In this document: positions 36,045 through 44,663 of the stretch, piece by piece
How positions within the stretch are numbered: position 1 is the first letter of the stretch
How the letters are laid out: each line of letters starts with the position of its first letter
From: Lentisphaera marina
GTDB lineage: Bacteria; Verrucomicrobiota; Lentisphaeria; Lentisphaerales; Lentisphaeraceae
Direction: 5' to 3'
Assembly: GCF_028745505.1 (NCBI RefSeq)
Contig: NZ_JAQZZL010000001.1
Span: 2,601,818 to 2,665,817, forward strand
Length of the DNA stretch: 64,000 nt
Translations under genes and position numbers: made by a program
The notes under the pieces: model-generated
Databases searched by the model: none
The model's input: only the letters and a program-made list of their open reading frames with translations
Told to the model about the DNA's origin: nothing

Positions 36045-36914
36045 ATTTTAAAACTGAGTTTACTAATCGCCGTTTTCTCTTCTTGTTCAAGTATGAGAGA
36101 CAAGCCTGTTAATTTTGGCGCCATTGCCGATTGTCAATACTGCAATCAAAAATCTAAAGGCGTCAGAAAATACACTTTATCTAAGCAAAAATTAACGGAA
36201 TGTGTTGATCATCTCAACACCATGGATTTAGATTTTGTCGTTCATTTAGGGGATTTTATTGACAAGGATTTCAAGAGTTTTGATGAAGTTCTCCCCATCT
36301 ATAACAAACTTCAAAGCCCTCATCACCAAGTCCTCGGCAATCATGACTTTGATGTTGCGGACGAACTTAAAAAAGATGTCCCCAGTAAAATGGGAATGCC
36401 CGCCAAATACTATGATTTCAAAAAACATAACTGGCGCTTTATCATCCTCGATGGCAATGATCTAAGTTTCCATGCTTACCCAAAAGAAAGTGCGCAATAC
36501 AAAGAGGCTGAAGTTTACTACAAGACAAACAAGATCAAGTCACCCAAATGGAATGGTGCCATTGGACCGGTACAAATAAGTTGGATAGAATCCTTACTAA
36601 AAGAAGCACAGAGCCATGATGAAAAAGTCATCCTCTTTTGCCATTTTCCCGTTTATCCTCAGGACCCACACAACTTGTGGAACTCGGCAGAAATCATCAC
36701 TCTACTTGAAAAGTACTCTTGTGTTAAAGCCTATATCAACGGCCATAATCACAAAGGGAATTACGCCCTAAAAAATGGTGTTCATTACTTAACTCTCAAA
36801 GGCATGGTAGATACCGAAGAGAATTCTTACGCCACTCTACTTTTAAATAATCAATCTATTTCAGTACAAGGCTACGGACGAGAAAAAAATCGTTCGCTCT
36901 CTATTGATAAATAA
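36045..36914 (+). CDS. ADPRM-type metallophosphoesterase, probable lipoprotein
   Basis: A calcineurin-fold phosphoesterase. The motifs IADCQYC, VVHLGDFID, VLGNHDF, LFCHFPVYP and INGHNHKGNYAL match the Mn-dependent ADP-ribose/CDP-alcohol diphosphatase family. The first ATG, at 36093, would give 273 aa lacking a signal. The same frame is open upstream to 35946 and encodes LKLSLLIAVFSSCSS directly before that Met, a good lipoprotein signal with a lipid-Cys. No ATG, GTG or TTG exists upstream, only an ATT at 36045, so I take that as the start, with caution. It ends 2 bp from the convergent sulfatase. Confidence 0.65.
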   Translation: MLKLSLLIAVFSSCSSMRDKPVNFGAIADCQYCNQKSKGVRKYTLSKQKLTECVDHLNTMDLDFVVHLGDFIDKDFKSFDEVLPIYNKLQSPHHQVLGNHDFDVADELKKDVPSKMGMPAKYYDFKKHNWRFIILDGNDLSFHAYPKESAQYKEAEVYYKTNKIKSPKWNGAIGPVQISWIESLLKEAQSHDEKVILFCHFPVYPQDPHNLWNSAEIITLLEKYSCVKAYINGHNHKGNYALKNGVHYLTLKGMVDTEENSYATLLLNNQSISVQGYGREKNRSLSIDK

Positions 36915-36916
36915 AT

Positions 36917-38296
36917 TTAAGGTTGAACTAAGCTCCAATCACGGTCGTAGAGTTTGAGCTGCTCTTTTTTCCAACGGGCTCCTTCCATAAAAATCGGGTG
37001 CGGAAGACGCACATCCCAATCACCCAATTCTTTGAGCATCTTTTCTAGACGGTCTTTTTCCTCGAAGGCTAAGTTATTTTGTTCAGCTAAATCAGTTTTT
37101 AAGTTATAGAGCATGGGCAAACGATCCGGAAGGCGAACGAGTTTCCAGTCACCACTCACCATGGCGGCACTAATGGTAAAACGCCATTTAAGCGATTCAT
37201 GGGGCTGAGCAGACTTTTCTCCAGTGATATAGGGAATTAAGTTCACACCATCCATTTCATCAGCTTTAAAAGAACCTCCGGCGAGCTCGGTAAAGCTTGC
37301 CGCTAAATCGAGAGCACTCACTGGATGATCAAAATTCATCTCCGCTTTTAATTTTGCTGGCCAGGTCATGCTAAAGGGAACGCGAATACCACCCTCAAGT
37401 AAAACCCCTTTCCCACCACGAAAAGGGGCATGGAGTGAGGCATTATTGGGCGTGGGCCCACCATTATCACTGAGAAAAACCACGACCGTATTATCATAAA
37501 TTTTCTGAGCTTTTAATTCTGCTACAATCTTACCGACATTCAGATCGAGATTGTGGGTCATGGCACAGTAAGCGCGACGTTTTTCATTTTCGATATGAGC
37601 ATAAAGTTTTAAATCTTCCAATTTAGCATGCATGGGGGCGTGGGGAGCATTAAAAGAAGCAAAGAGGAAAAAAGGCTTACCTTTATGGCGACGGATGAAA
37701 TCTACGCATTCATCTCCTTTATCATCCGTGATGTAAGTGATTTTTTGAGCTTCTTTATAATTGCACTCAATAGGACAATCATAGCCCTTGCCTTTGGGCA
37801 GAGATCTAAAGTAGTGATGACCGCCTCCTAAGTAACCCCAAAACTCATGGAAACCGCGCTTCAAAGGATGATATTGCTCTTTGTCCCCAAGGTGCCACTT
37901 GCCTACCAGACCATTAGTGTACCCTAAATCGGCTAAACGTGTAGCCAAAGTTTTTTCACTTAAGGGAAGACCGTGAAATTCATCTTTAAACTGCGGCAAG
38001 TAGTTGGTCAAATTATTATCGAAACCAAAGCGAACTTGATTCTTTCCCGTCATCAAGCCCGCACGTGAAGGCCCACAAACCGCCGATGAGACATAGCCTT
38101 GTGTGAAAATCACGCCATCATTAGCCAAGGCATCAATATGGGGTGTTTTAATTTGACTACTGCCGGTAAAACCCACATCGCCATAGCCCAAGTCATCAGC
38201 TAATATTAAAACAAAATTAGGTTTTGGAGCGGCTAGTGAATTCAATGCCATTAGAGTAAATAAGGCAAAGCACAATTCTTTAAATCTGGGGAACAT
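36917..38296 (-). CDS. Secreted sulfatase
   Basis: A 459-aa formylglycine sulfatase. The frame opens at 38362, but ATG 38296 (MFPRFKELCFALFTLMALNSLAA) gives a signal peptide and has AAGAAGAGA upstream. ILADD is at 31-35 and C-G-P-S-R at 74-78; FLSDNGG and GVLLEGGIRVPF follow. This is close in layout to arylsulfatase A-like enzymes of marine PVC bacteria. The outer insertion sequence ends about 117 bp upstream, so its promoter may be altered. Confidence 0.93.
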   Translation of the reverse strand: MFPRFKELCFALFTLMALNSLAAPKPNFVLILADDLGYGDVGFTGSSQIKTPHIDALANDGVIFTQGYVSSAVCGPSRAGLMTGKNQVRFGFDNNLTNYLPQFKDEFHGLPLSEKTLATRLADLGYTNGLVGKWHLGDKEQYHPLKRGFHEFWGYLGGGHHYFRSLPKGKGYDCPIECNYKEAQKITYITDDKGDECVDFIRRHKGKPFFLFASFNAPHAPMHAKLEDLKLYAHIENEKRRAYCAMTHNLDLNVGKIVAELKAQKIYDNTVVVFLSDNGGPTPNNASLHAPFRGGKGVLLEGGIRVPFSMTWPAKLKAEMNFDHPVSALDLAASFTELAGGSFKADEMDGVNLIPYITGEKSAQPHESLKWRFTISAAMVSGDWKLVRLPDRLPMLYNLKTDLAEQNNLAFEEKDRLEKMLKELGDWDVRLPHPIFMEGARWKKEQLKLYDRDWSLVQP

Positions 38297-39478
38297 AAAT
38301 ATCTCTTCTTTCTGCTTAAAGTTACACACATGAAAAACATTTGGCGTTTCTCTTTCTCTCATTACTAAACAGAACTCATGCCTATGACATTAATGACAAA
38401 TAAAAAGATATTTGAGCCTTTTGCAAAACTATAGATTCTAGCGATGTCTTTTCGATCAATGTGCTCATGCTTTTTTGAAAGAACGTCCAAAACTCTAGAT
38501 TTGTAAACTGTTTTGTATAAATGTATCAAATCCTAACACAATGGTATCATGACGTTTAGTTTCGATGTTGTTTTTTTAAACTAGTTTAAAGAGTTGGTTT
38601 GCAGTAATAGCAATAATGCCAAACATTAAATGAGCCATGACCTTCTGATGCCCTTTAACTCTAATAGCTCTACCACCATAACTATCTTTTAGGTAAGAGT
38701 TTACTCTTTCCACACTAGAACGTTCATTGTATCGCCTTTTTTCTAATGGCTCAAATTGTTTTTTTGTTCCACCTCTACGTGGATTGTGATCAATAATCGG
38801 AATATGACCTAAATCTTGACTGAACTGGTGTATAGAAGGTGAATCATAAGCGGCATCCATTAGATCATATAAATTCGTAAAGCGTTCTTTACTCATCTGA
38901 GTTAATGGTATAGCGACTTGGCTATCATGGACCGATGCAGAGGTCAGTATAACTGAAGCAGGTATATCACCATCAATACAGTCAATGTGTAACTTGTAGC
39001 CTTTGCATGAGCTATTATAACCATTGCTGTTCCGTTTATTGCCTTTATTACAATGGTTTGGAAGTTCCGATATATTCTCTTCAAACGTTTGACCAAATTG
39101 ACGTTCAACAACTGTTTTTTCCTTAGTCCGTATATCGCCCCTTTTTGGTCGTCCTCGCTTTCTAGTTATTTTTGTATCGCTTACATATTTATGAACTATT
39201 TTCTCTCGAGCTTCAATTGCGGTGGAGTCTCGACTGACATGACCTATGACTCGTTTTGAACAATTTGAGATAATCATCTTCTCGTGAATCTTTTGACAAA
39301 GCTCTGTGTTGGCGATATCTGCGAAGACACGTGAAAACTTACTTTCGTGAGGGATATTTTTCTTAAACTCCCATCCACACAAACGTCGGAGGGTCGGAGC
39401 TGATTCAAGATAGCTAATTAAACTACGAGTCGTATCCAGATTATAGACAGCTTTAGCAACGAAAGCTTTTAAGATATT

Positions 39479-40532
39479 GGCTATGATCCAGTTAAAGGTG
39501 TTTTATGAGCAATTGAGCCTTTCGCGTATTATATTAAGTATATAACGATTGGAGAAAGCAAATGAAACAAGTGCAATTCAACAAGATCGTAGCACAGTTT
39601 CAGAACTTGAGTCACGACCAACGGCTTCAGTTACGCAAAGAAATCGAACACTGTTCAGAGCTTAAGGAGGTCTGTGATTTACTGGAAAGCCGTATCGAGA
39701 CGAGACCTTATTGTCCTCATTGTGAAAGTAGTAATTTTATCAAACACGGCTTTCGTAACAATTTAACGCGGTATCGATGTAAAAGCTGTTTTAAAACGTT
39801 TAATGCTTTGACGGGAACACCTTTGGCGAAGTTGCGTAAGAAAGAGTTATGGATGACTTACTCTCAATGTCTACTAGACTCAAAAACACTTCGGAAAGCT
39901 GCCAAGTTAAGCAAAATAGCTCTGGGCACCTCATTTAAATGGCGACATCGCTTCATGGCTATTTCGCAGAAAAATGAAACACAAGTGTTGTCAGGTATAG
40001 TTGAAGCTGATGAAACCTTTTTCCTTAAATCACAAAAGGGAGACCGACATCTCAACCGTCCACCACGAAAACGAGGTGGAAAAGCGAAGAAAAGAGGCTT
40101 ATCAAAAGAGCTTGTTTCAGTCTTAGTCGCCTGTGATAGAAGCGGTCATGAAGCTGATTATATAACTGGGTCGGGACCACTTTCATGTCTATGGCTAAGG
40201 AATAATTTCAAACAACATCTTGATGATCATGTCATTTTTATAACAGATACAGCCAAATCATTTACTGCCTTTTCTCAACAAGAAGAGATTGCGCATATAA
40301 CAATAAATATCAGTCAAGGCCAGAGGCAAAAAGGTGTTTATCACATTCAAAACGTAAACGCCTATCACAGCGTACTCAAAAACTGGATGAAAAGGTTTCA
40401 CGGAATTGCGACTAAATACTTAGATCATTACCTCGGTTGGTGCAATGAACTGCATACTCGTAGAATCTCAGAACCTCTTGAACTTATAAAACTCGCTTTT
40501 GAACTCAAACCACCCTTAAATAAAACATAGCC
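39479..40532 (+). mobile_element. IS1595-family insertion sequence, 1054 bp
   Basis: Ends are GGCTATG and CATAGCC, with a longer imperfect inverted repeat of roughly 25 bp. An 8-bp target duplication AAGATATT stands at 39471-39478 and 40533-40540, the length expected for IS1595. The stop codon of its transposase lies within the right end. It sits inside, and antisense to, another transposase. Confidence 0.92.
39562..40530 (+). CDS. IS1595-family transposase
   Basis: A 322-aa transposase. An N-terminal zinc ribbon has CPHC at 51-54 and CKSC at 73-76. The catalytic core includes GIVEADETFF, VIFITDTAKSF and the NVNAYHSVLKNWMKRFHG block, where IS1595 members carry their third acidic/Asn site, followed by ATKYLDHYLGW. 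Full length and intact. The ATG is preceded by GGAGA. Confidence 0.92.
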   Translation: MKQVQFNKIVAQFQNLSHDQRLQLRKEIEHCSELKEVCDLLESRIETRPYCPHCESSNFIKHGFRNNLTRYRCKSCFKTFNALTGTPLAKLRKKELWMTYSQCLLDSKTLRKAAKLSKIALGTSFKWRHRFMAISQKNETQVLSGIVEADETFFLKSQKGDRHLNRPPRKRGGKAKKRGLSKELVSVLVACDRSGHEADYITGSGPLSCLWLRNNFKQHLDDHVIFITDTAKSFTAFSQQEEIAHITINISQGQRQKGVYHIQNVNAYHSVLKNWMKRFHGIATKYLDHYLGWCNELHTRRISEPLELIKLAFELKPPLNKT

Positions 40533-40812
40533 AAGATATTTAAACGATCCTGTGACTTACGTCCAATTCTTTTCCATTCCAATTCGAAGACAAACTGATC
40601 CAGTTCTGCAAGTGTACAAACCTGAATGAATTCACGTTCTTTTTTATTCAATTCTTCTGTGAGTAGTTCTTCTAACTGTGGAAATAAGTACGATTCGATG
40701 GTATTCCATAAGTTGAGTAGATTCATGTTTATCCTCTTTTTGTTGTGGTAACAATTGAGATAGCATGTTTCTACTTTTATTCAGCTTATTTCAAGACTTT
40801 TGCAAAAGGCTC

Positions 40813-41163
40813 ACCCAATAAATAATTTCATATCAACAAACCTGTTTACATAATTTACGACTGAACGAAATAAATACTTTTATGGCAACCAAGCTAAGTA
40901 ATGAAACGCTATACAAGCATGATTACGCAGACAGGTTAAGCGTCTTACCAATATGTCAATAAAACTTACCTTTAAGAATTATTTTGATGTGGATAAGCTC
41001 ATAAATCAAATAAATAGAAGTGTACAAAAAAGTAAGCCATGATTATTATTTAAATCACTTCATTTTTGTTTTGACAATTACCAATTATCGAATAGCTTGT
41101 ATATCTAAACCGACAATATAAATATCGTAACACGATCAAAACAAGACAGTTAAAGGAGGGAAT
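40813..41163. other. Intergenic region upstream of signal peptidase gene
   Basis: 351 bp, AT-rich. TTGACA occurs at 41071-41076, but I find no good -10 box at the right spacing. AAAGGAGG just before 41164 is the ribosome site of the next gene. I see no gene here. Confidence 0.4.
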
Positions 41164-41865
41164 ATGACAAATAAAGTAACTCAGTTTTTCTATATTCTAT
41201 TTAGAAAGTTCCAAAATAGAATTAAAAATTACGGAGTCAAAAAGAAATATAAAAGCGACCTCCTATTTCTCTTTTTCTTGTTGGTTTTTGCCTCTTCCGG
41301 CTTTTGTTCATATGTCGTTCCCACAGCTTCAATGGATCCTACTATAAAAATTCAAGATCGTTTTTTTGCCAACAAACTTTCTTATCGATTAAAAATCCCC
41401 TTTACCAAGCAGAGCGTCATTGATTGGAATACACCTCAGCAAGGTGACATCATTGTTTTCAAATATCCAAAAGATGAGAGCATCCCCTATACAAAACGAG
41501 TTATTGCTGTTCCTGGAGATAAAATTGAATTAGTTAATAAACAAGTTTTCGTGAATAGTGCAGAACTTCAATTAACTTTATTGGAAGAAACGAGTGATCA
41601 CTACTTATTTGAAGAAAATTTAAACGGCTTAACATATAAAGTTAAATTCTCAAAACATATTGAACTAACTGATAACATGCCCGAAATCACTGTTCCTGAA
41701 GGACAATATTTTGTTATGGGTGATAATAGAAATAACAGCTCCGATAGCCGTATATGGGGCTTTGTTCCAATTGACAACATCGATGGTAAATTGACTTTTA
41801 GGTGGTTTGGCTTTAAAGAAAAGTCCTATCTACCAGATCTTGATCGACTTGGAAAACTTGAATAA
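41164..41865 (+). CDS. lepB: Signal peptidase I
   Basis: A 233-aa membrane serine protease that removes Sec and Tat signal peptides. One transmembrane helix lies at about 32-49. The nucleophile Ser56 is in VVPTASMDPTI, the general base Lys111 in YTKRVIAVPGD, and the box E motif GDNRNNSSDSR at 186-196. Length and order match the family. It has a very strong ribosome site (AAAGGAGG). With so many exported enzymes nearby, an extra signal peptidase is plausible; whether it is the only copy cannot be told from here. Confidence 0.93.
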   Translation: MTNKVTQFFYILFRKFQNRIKNYGVKKKYKSDLLFLFFLLVFASSGFCSYVVPTASMDPTIKIQDRFFANKLSYRLKIPFTKQSVIDWNTPQQGDIIVFKYPKDESIPYTKRVIAVPGDKIELVNKQVFVNSAELQLTLLEETSDHYLFEENLNGLTYKVKFSKHIELTDNMPEITVPEGQYFVMGDNRNNSSDSRIWGFVPIDNIDGKLTFRWFGFKEKSYLPDLDRLGKLE

Positions 41866-41913
41866 GGTCTTAGAACCTCCAAAAAAAAAACATACTGTAC
41901 GTATATTTATCAA

Positions 41914-43218
41914 TTAAAAACACGAAATCACATTTCCTACTTTAAATTCATTATTGGCCCCTTGAACCTGTTCTTTAGCTTTGCGGGGTTCGCGCTGATC
42001 TTTGGGCTTGCGAACACGCTCTTTGCCATCTTTAGTCTTTTTTTCTTTCGCAGTTTTTTCCTTTTTAGGCTTTTTAGTCTGCCCATTCTCAGCAATATCT
42101 TTCATTTGCACATAGTTCTTCATAAAGGTTTTTTGAACATGGTCTTTCTTTTCATCCCAAGGGAGTGTGCGGTCGAGTAGCTTGCCGTATTCACTGTAAT
42201 TACGATCCGCCATGGCATGATCACGAATATGCTGCACTTGAGTATCAAAAAGCTTGCGCATCTCTTCGAGTTTCGCTTCCATTTCAGGATTATTAACTAA
42301 ATTATTCATTTCAGCAGAATCCTTCTGACGGTGATAAAGTTCTTCCGCGGCAGTCATACCATCTCCTTCAAAATACCAATAGATGTACTTATAATCTTCC
42401 GTCACCATCGTCATTTCATGCGTGGCTGCAGAACCCCAAAAATTGAACACTGGCATGGCTTCACGGACTCGTAACTCACTATCTTTTAAAACGGGAAGCA
42501 AGCTCTTACCATCAACCTTTGCGGGAATCGCAATCCCCGCAAGATCACAAATTGTCGGGTGAATATCCACATTGCCACTCACACCTTTTGAACGCTCGCC
42601 AGCTTGATTACTGCGTGGATCCATGATGATCATTGGGCCACGAGAAGGACCTTCGTAAGGAAGCACTTTTCCGCCAAAACCATGAGAACCACAGCTGTAG
42701 CCATTATCGGTTGCATAGATAATGACGGTATTATCGGCTATACCCTCTGCTGCGAGTTTCGCAGTGATTTTACCAACTGCTTGGTCGATTCCATAAATCA
42801 GTTGATTATATTTGCGCATGGATTCTTGATATTTCTCAGGAGCAAAATCATTGATCGTCAAATATTGACGTCCCAACTTTGCCTGTGGTGGAAGCTTACG
42901 TGCACCACCTTCATCATAATTCGCACGCTTTTTCCAGACAGTGTCTTTGTAAACATCATCATAAGCCGGGTCAGGTGAGAAGGGTTTGTGAGAAGACTTG
43001 AAACTCAATGACAGGCAAAAAGGCTTATCCTGTTTTTTTGCATCATCAATAAATTCACAGGCCGCCGCAGCTGTTGCCATAGTCACGTGAGGGTACTGCT
43101 CGGCAAACTTCACCATGTACTTGTTCTTCTTCGTGTCGAAATAACCCTGCCCCGTCCAACCGTACCAACGATCAAAACTATCCATGGGAAGTGCATCGTA
43201 GGTATGATAACCACTGAT
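41914..43218 (-). pseudogene. Sulfatase lacking its N-terminal catalytic part
   Basis: A remnant of a formylglycine sulfatase. The frame is readable from 43218 (SGYHTYDALPMDSFDRWYGW) and is preceded by an in-frame TGA at 43219-43221. The remaining part has TDNGYSCGSHGFGGK and the normal C-terminal half, ending in a lysine-rich tail. Missing are the signal peptide, the first metal site and the C-x-P-x-R motif, so any product from ATG 43185 should be inactive. The break lies about 50 bp from a short tandem repeat. An esterase gene lies upstream on the same strand. Confidence 0.88.
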
Positions 43219-43270
43219 TCAAACTGATGTACACAGGTTTTTCGAGAGTTTAAATTTTTTCGTTCTTAAA

Positions 43271-43314
43271 CAACTGTCTCCCAACCGTCCCCCAACCATC
43301 TTCCAATTGTCTCC
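43271..43314. repeat. Four copies of a degenerate 11-bp tandem repeat
   Basis: Consecutive 11-bp units CAACTGTCTCC, CAACCGTCCCC, CAACCATCTTC and CAATTGTCTCC lie between the truncated sulfatase and the esterase gene. The purine/pyrimidine split is strong (C and T rich). Such a repeat can promote slippage or recombination. Confidence 0.8.
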
Positions 43315-43363
43315 CAGCGAATGAAATGAGCGAACTGATGCCTGCCAACTGAGCACTTCAGTG

Positions 43364-44302
43364 CTATTTATTCATCGGAGGCTGAGAAATAAATTCCTGA
43401 ATAATGACTTTAACTTCTTTGCCACTAACTCCGTGCTTAGCTCCCACAGCTTTGACATGCTTAAAGTTCCCATTCAGGTATTCATAGATGATTAACTTAT
43501 TGTTTGCAGGGTGAGGCTTACCTGCGGAGTCCGCTAACTTAGTCCCCTTTTCTCCCATATGAACCGCCCAGTTATAGAAGGTTTCCTGAGCAGGTAAAAA
43601 CTCAATCCCTAGAGTTCCCGTCCCCCCATTGTAAGGTACTATTTGATCATCTGTTCCATTGATTTGTAAAAAACGTCTTCCCTTCGCCGGGACAATTGGA
43701 GTCTTATTATCTGCATTGCCTTTAGGATCCCAAAGAAAATTTTTGCCATCATAACGATCAGGTGACATACCACCAATCGATGCAATCCCATGATGAAAAG
43801 TGTCTTCTTCTAATTCAATCATTAAAGAATACAAAAGTCCCGCACCATTTGATGAACCATGAATAGCTATATTACTGTCATCAACTATTTCACATGTTTT
43901 TAAATGCTTAATAATTTGCCTGATAAAATCTACATCAGGTCTTTTTTGTGACCAACCCTTGTTGTAACCATCTGGGGCAATCACTATGCGATCAGTCATT
44001 CTTTTAAAGTTCCTTATTTTACGTTCTCCCGACCCACCTTTTCCATGTAGCGCTATATACACAGGGTAAGGTCCTGCCCCATTGGGTACCTGAACGTAAA
44101 CAGCTCGATCGTAGTCTTTAACTCCAAACCAGGATTGAAGTATATGAAAGACCCCAGACTTCAGCACGCCATGTTCCGCTTGATACGCAGCTGCTTTTAC
44201 GACGTTTTCTTTTGTATTTCGTTTTTTCTTGCCTTGTGCAAACAACGTAGAAGACATCATTATCGAGCTCAATATCATCAGTAACATTAACTTCCTGTTC
44301 AT
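43364..44302 (-). CDS. Secreted alpha/beta hydrolase (PHB-depolymerase/feruloyl-esterase-like)
   Basis: A 312-aa esterase. The frame opens at 44371, but ATG 44302 has AAGGAGAT upstream and starts the signal peptide MNRKLMLLMILSSIMMSS. The fold begins at AVYVQVPNGAGPYPVYIALHG (oxyanion HG), with the nucleophile Ser in IAIHGSSNGAGLLYSL. The Asp would be near DDQIVPYNGGT and the His in KAVGAKHGVSG. The family (LpqC/esterase_PHB) cleaves esters of polysaccharide side groups or polyesters. Upstream of the truncated sulfatase in the same direction. Confidence 0.82.
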   Translation of the reverse strand: MNRKLMLLMILSSIMMSSTLFAQGKKKRNTKENVVKAAAYQAEHGVLKSGVFHILQSWFGVKDYDRAVYVQVPNGAGPYPVYIALHGKGGSGERKIRNFKRMTDRIVIAPDGYNKGWSQKRPDVDFIRQIIKHLKTCEIVDDSNIAIHGSSNGAGLLYSLMIELEEDTFHHGIASIGGMSPDRYDGKNFLWDPKGNADNKTPIVPAKGRRFLQINGTDDQIVPYNGGTGTLGIEFLPAQETFYNWAVHMGEKGTKLADSAGKPHPANNKLIIYEYLNGNFKHVKAVGAKHGVSGKEVKVIIQEFISQPPMNK

Positions 44303-44663
44303 TTTTATCTCCTTTTCTTTCGCAATCAATTCATTTAATAAATCAGCTATTTTAAGCCTTTTCACAATCACTACGCATGCAAAAGACTGGATCTATCTTT
44401 TCTTGCATTTTATCTATTAGAACATTTTTTTGATTGCAGACTGCAAGCCGTTCTGTAGTGTGTAAAACGAACGATATGCACGCGACAAACGAGCTAAATG
44501 CCAACTTTCTTTTAAAGTGATCCCTTTAGAGACAAGATACCTTAAGTAAGCAGATCTTTTTTTTAGCGATCCCCCCAAAAAATCATTCTCTCCTGTCTAA
44601 AAGGAGTTAAGTCACTCGTCTTAGTTCTGTATTAATTATCAAATCAATTAAACAAGGATGATT
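44303..44663. promoter_or_regulatory. Divergent promoter region with palindromic operator candidates
   Basis: 361 bp between the esterase (minus) and beta-helix (plus) genes. TTGCAG-A-CTGCAA at 44434-44446 is a perfect palindrome of the size bound by LacI/GntR-type regulators. A looser inverted repeat (ATGCAAAAGA at 44377 and TCTTTTCTTGCAT at 44396-44408) lies nearby. No regulator gene is in the window, so this is only a candidate for shared control. Confidence 0.35.

Larger units (their letters stand above)
38576..40726 (-). pseudogene. DDE transposase of outer IS, interrupted by IS1595
   Basis: The N-terminal part lies at 40533-40726 (MNLLNLWNTIESYLFPQLEEL, after GAGGAT) and the rest at 38576-39470. 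Joining them across one copy of the 8-bp duplication gives the in-frame junction DRLNILKAFVAKAVYNLD and a 362-aa protein. HVSRDSTAI, LMDAAYD and SSVERVNSYLKD supply the DDE residues; GRPKRG and LHIDCIDGD are typical of the DDE_Tnp_1 group. Apart from the insertion I see no stop or frameshift. The element is probably immobile unless supplied in trans. Confidence 0.85.
38414..40812 (-). mobile_element. DDE insertion sequence, itself split by a second IS
   Basis: Inverted repeats mark the ends: GAGCCTTTTGCAAAACTAT at 38414 and, reading inward from 40812, GAGCCTTTTGCAAAAGTCT. Without the inner IS and its 8-bp duplication the element is 1337 bp and holds one transposase gene. I see no clear target duplication outside the ends, so it may be old or the true ends may differ by a few bases. 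The family is IS4/IS5/IS1182-like by transposase type. Confidence 0.8.

Noticed and set aside
35900-36124. A 74-codon minus-strand frame before the phosphoesterase
   Set aside because: No ribosome site, overlaps the coding start of the opposite gene, and the composition looks like noise.
41071-41076. TTGACA as -35 box of the signal peptidase gene
   Set aside because: No acceptable -10 hexamer at 16-18 bp spacing.
43271-43314. CRISPR array
   Set aside because: Units are 11 bp, adjacent and without spacers; no cas genes are present anywhere in the window.
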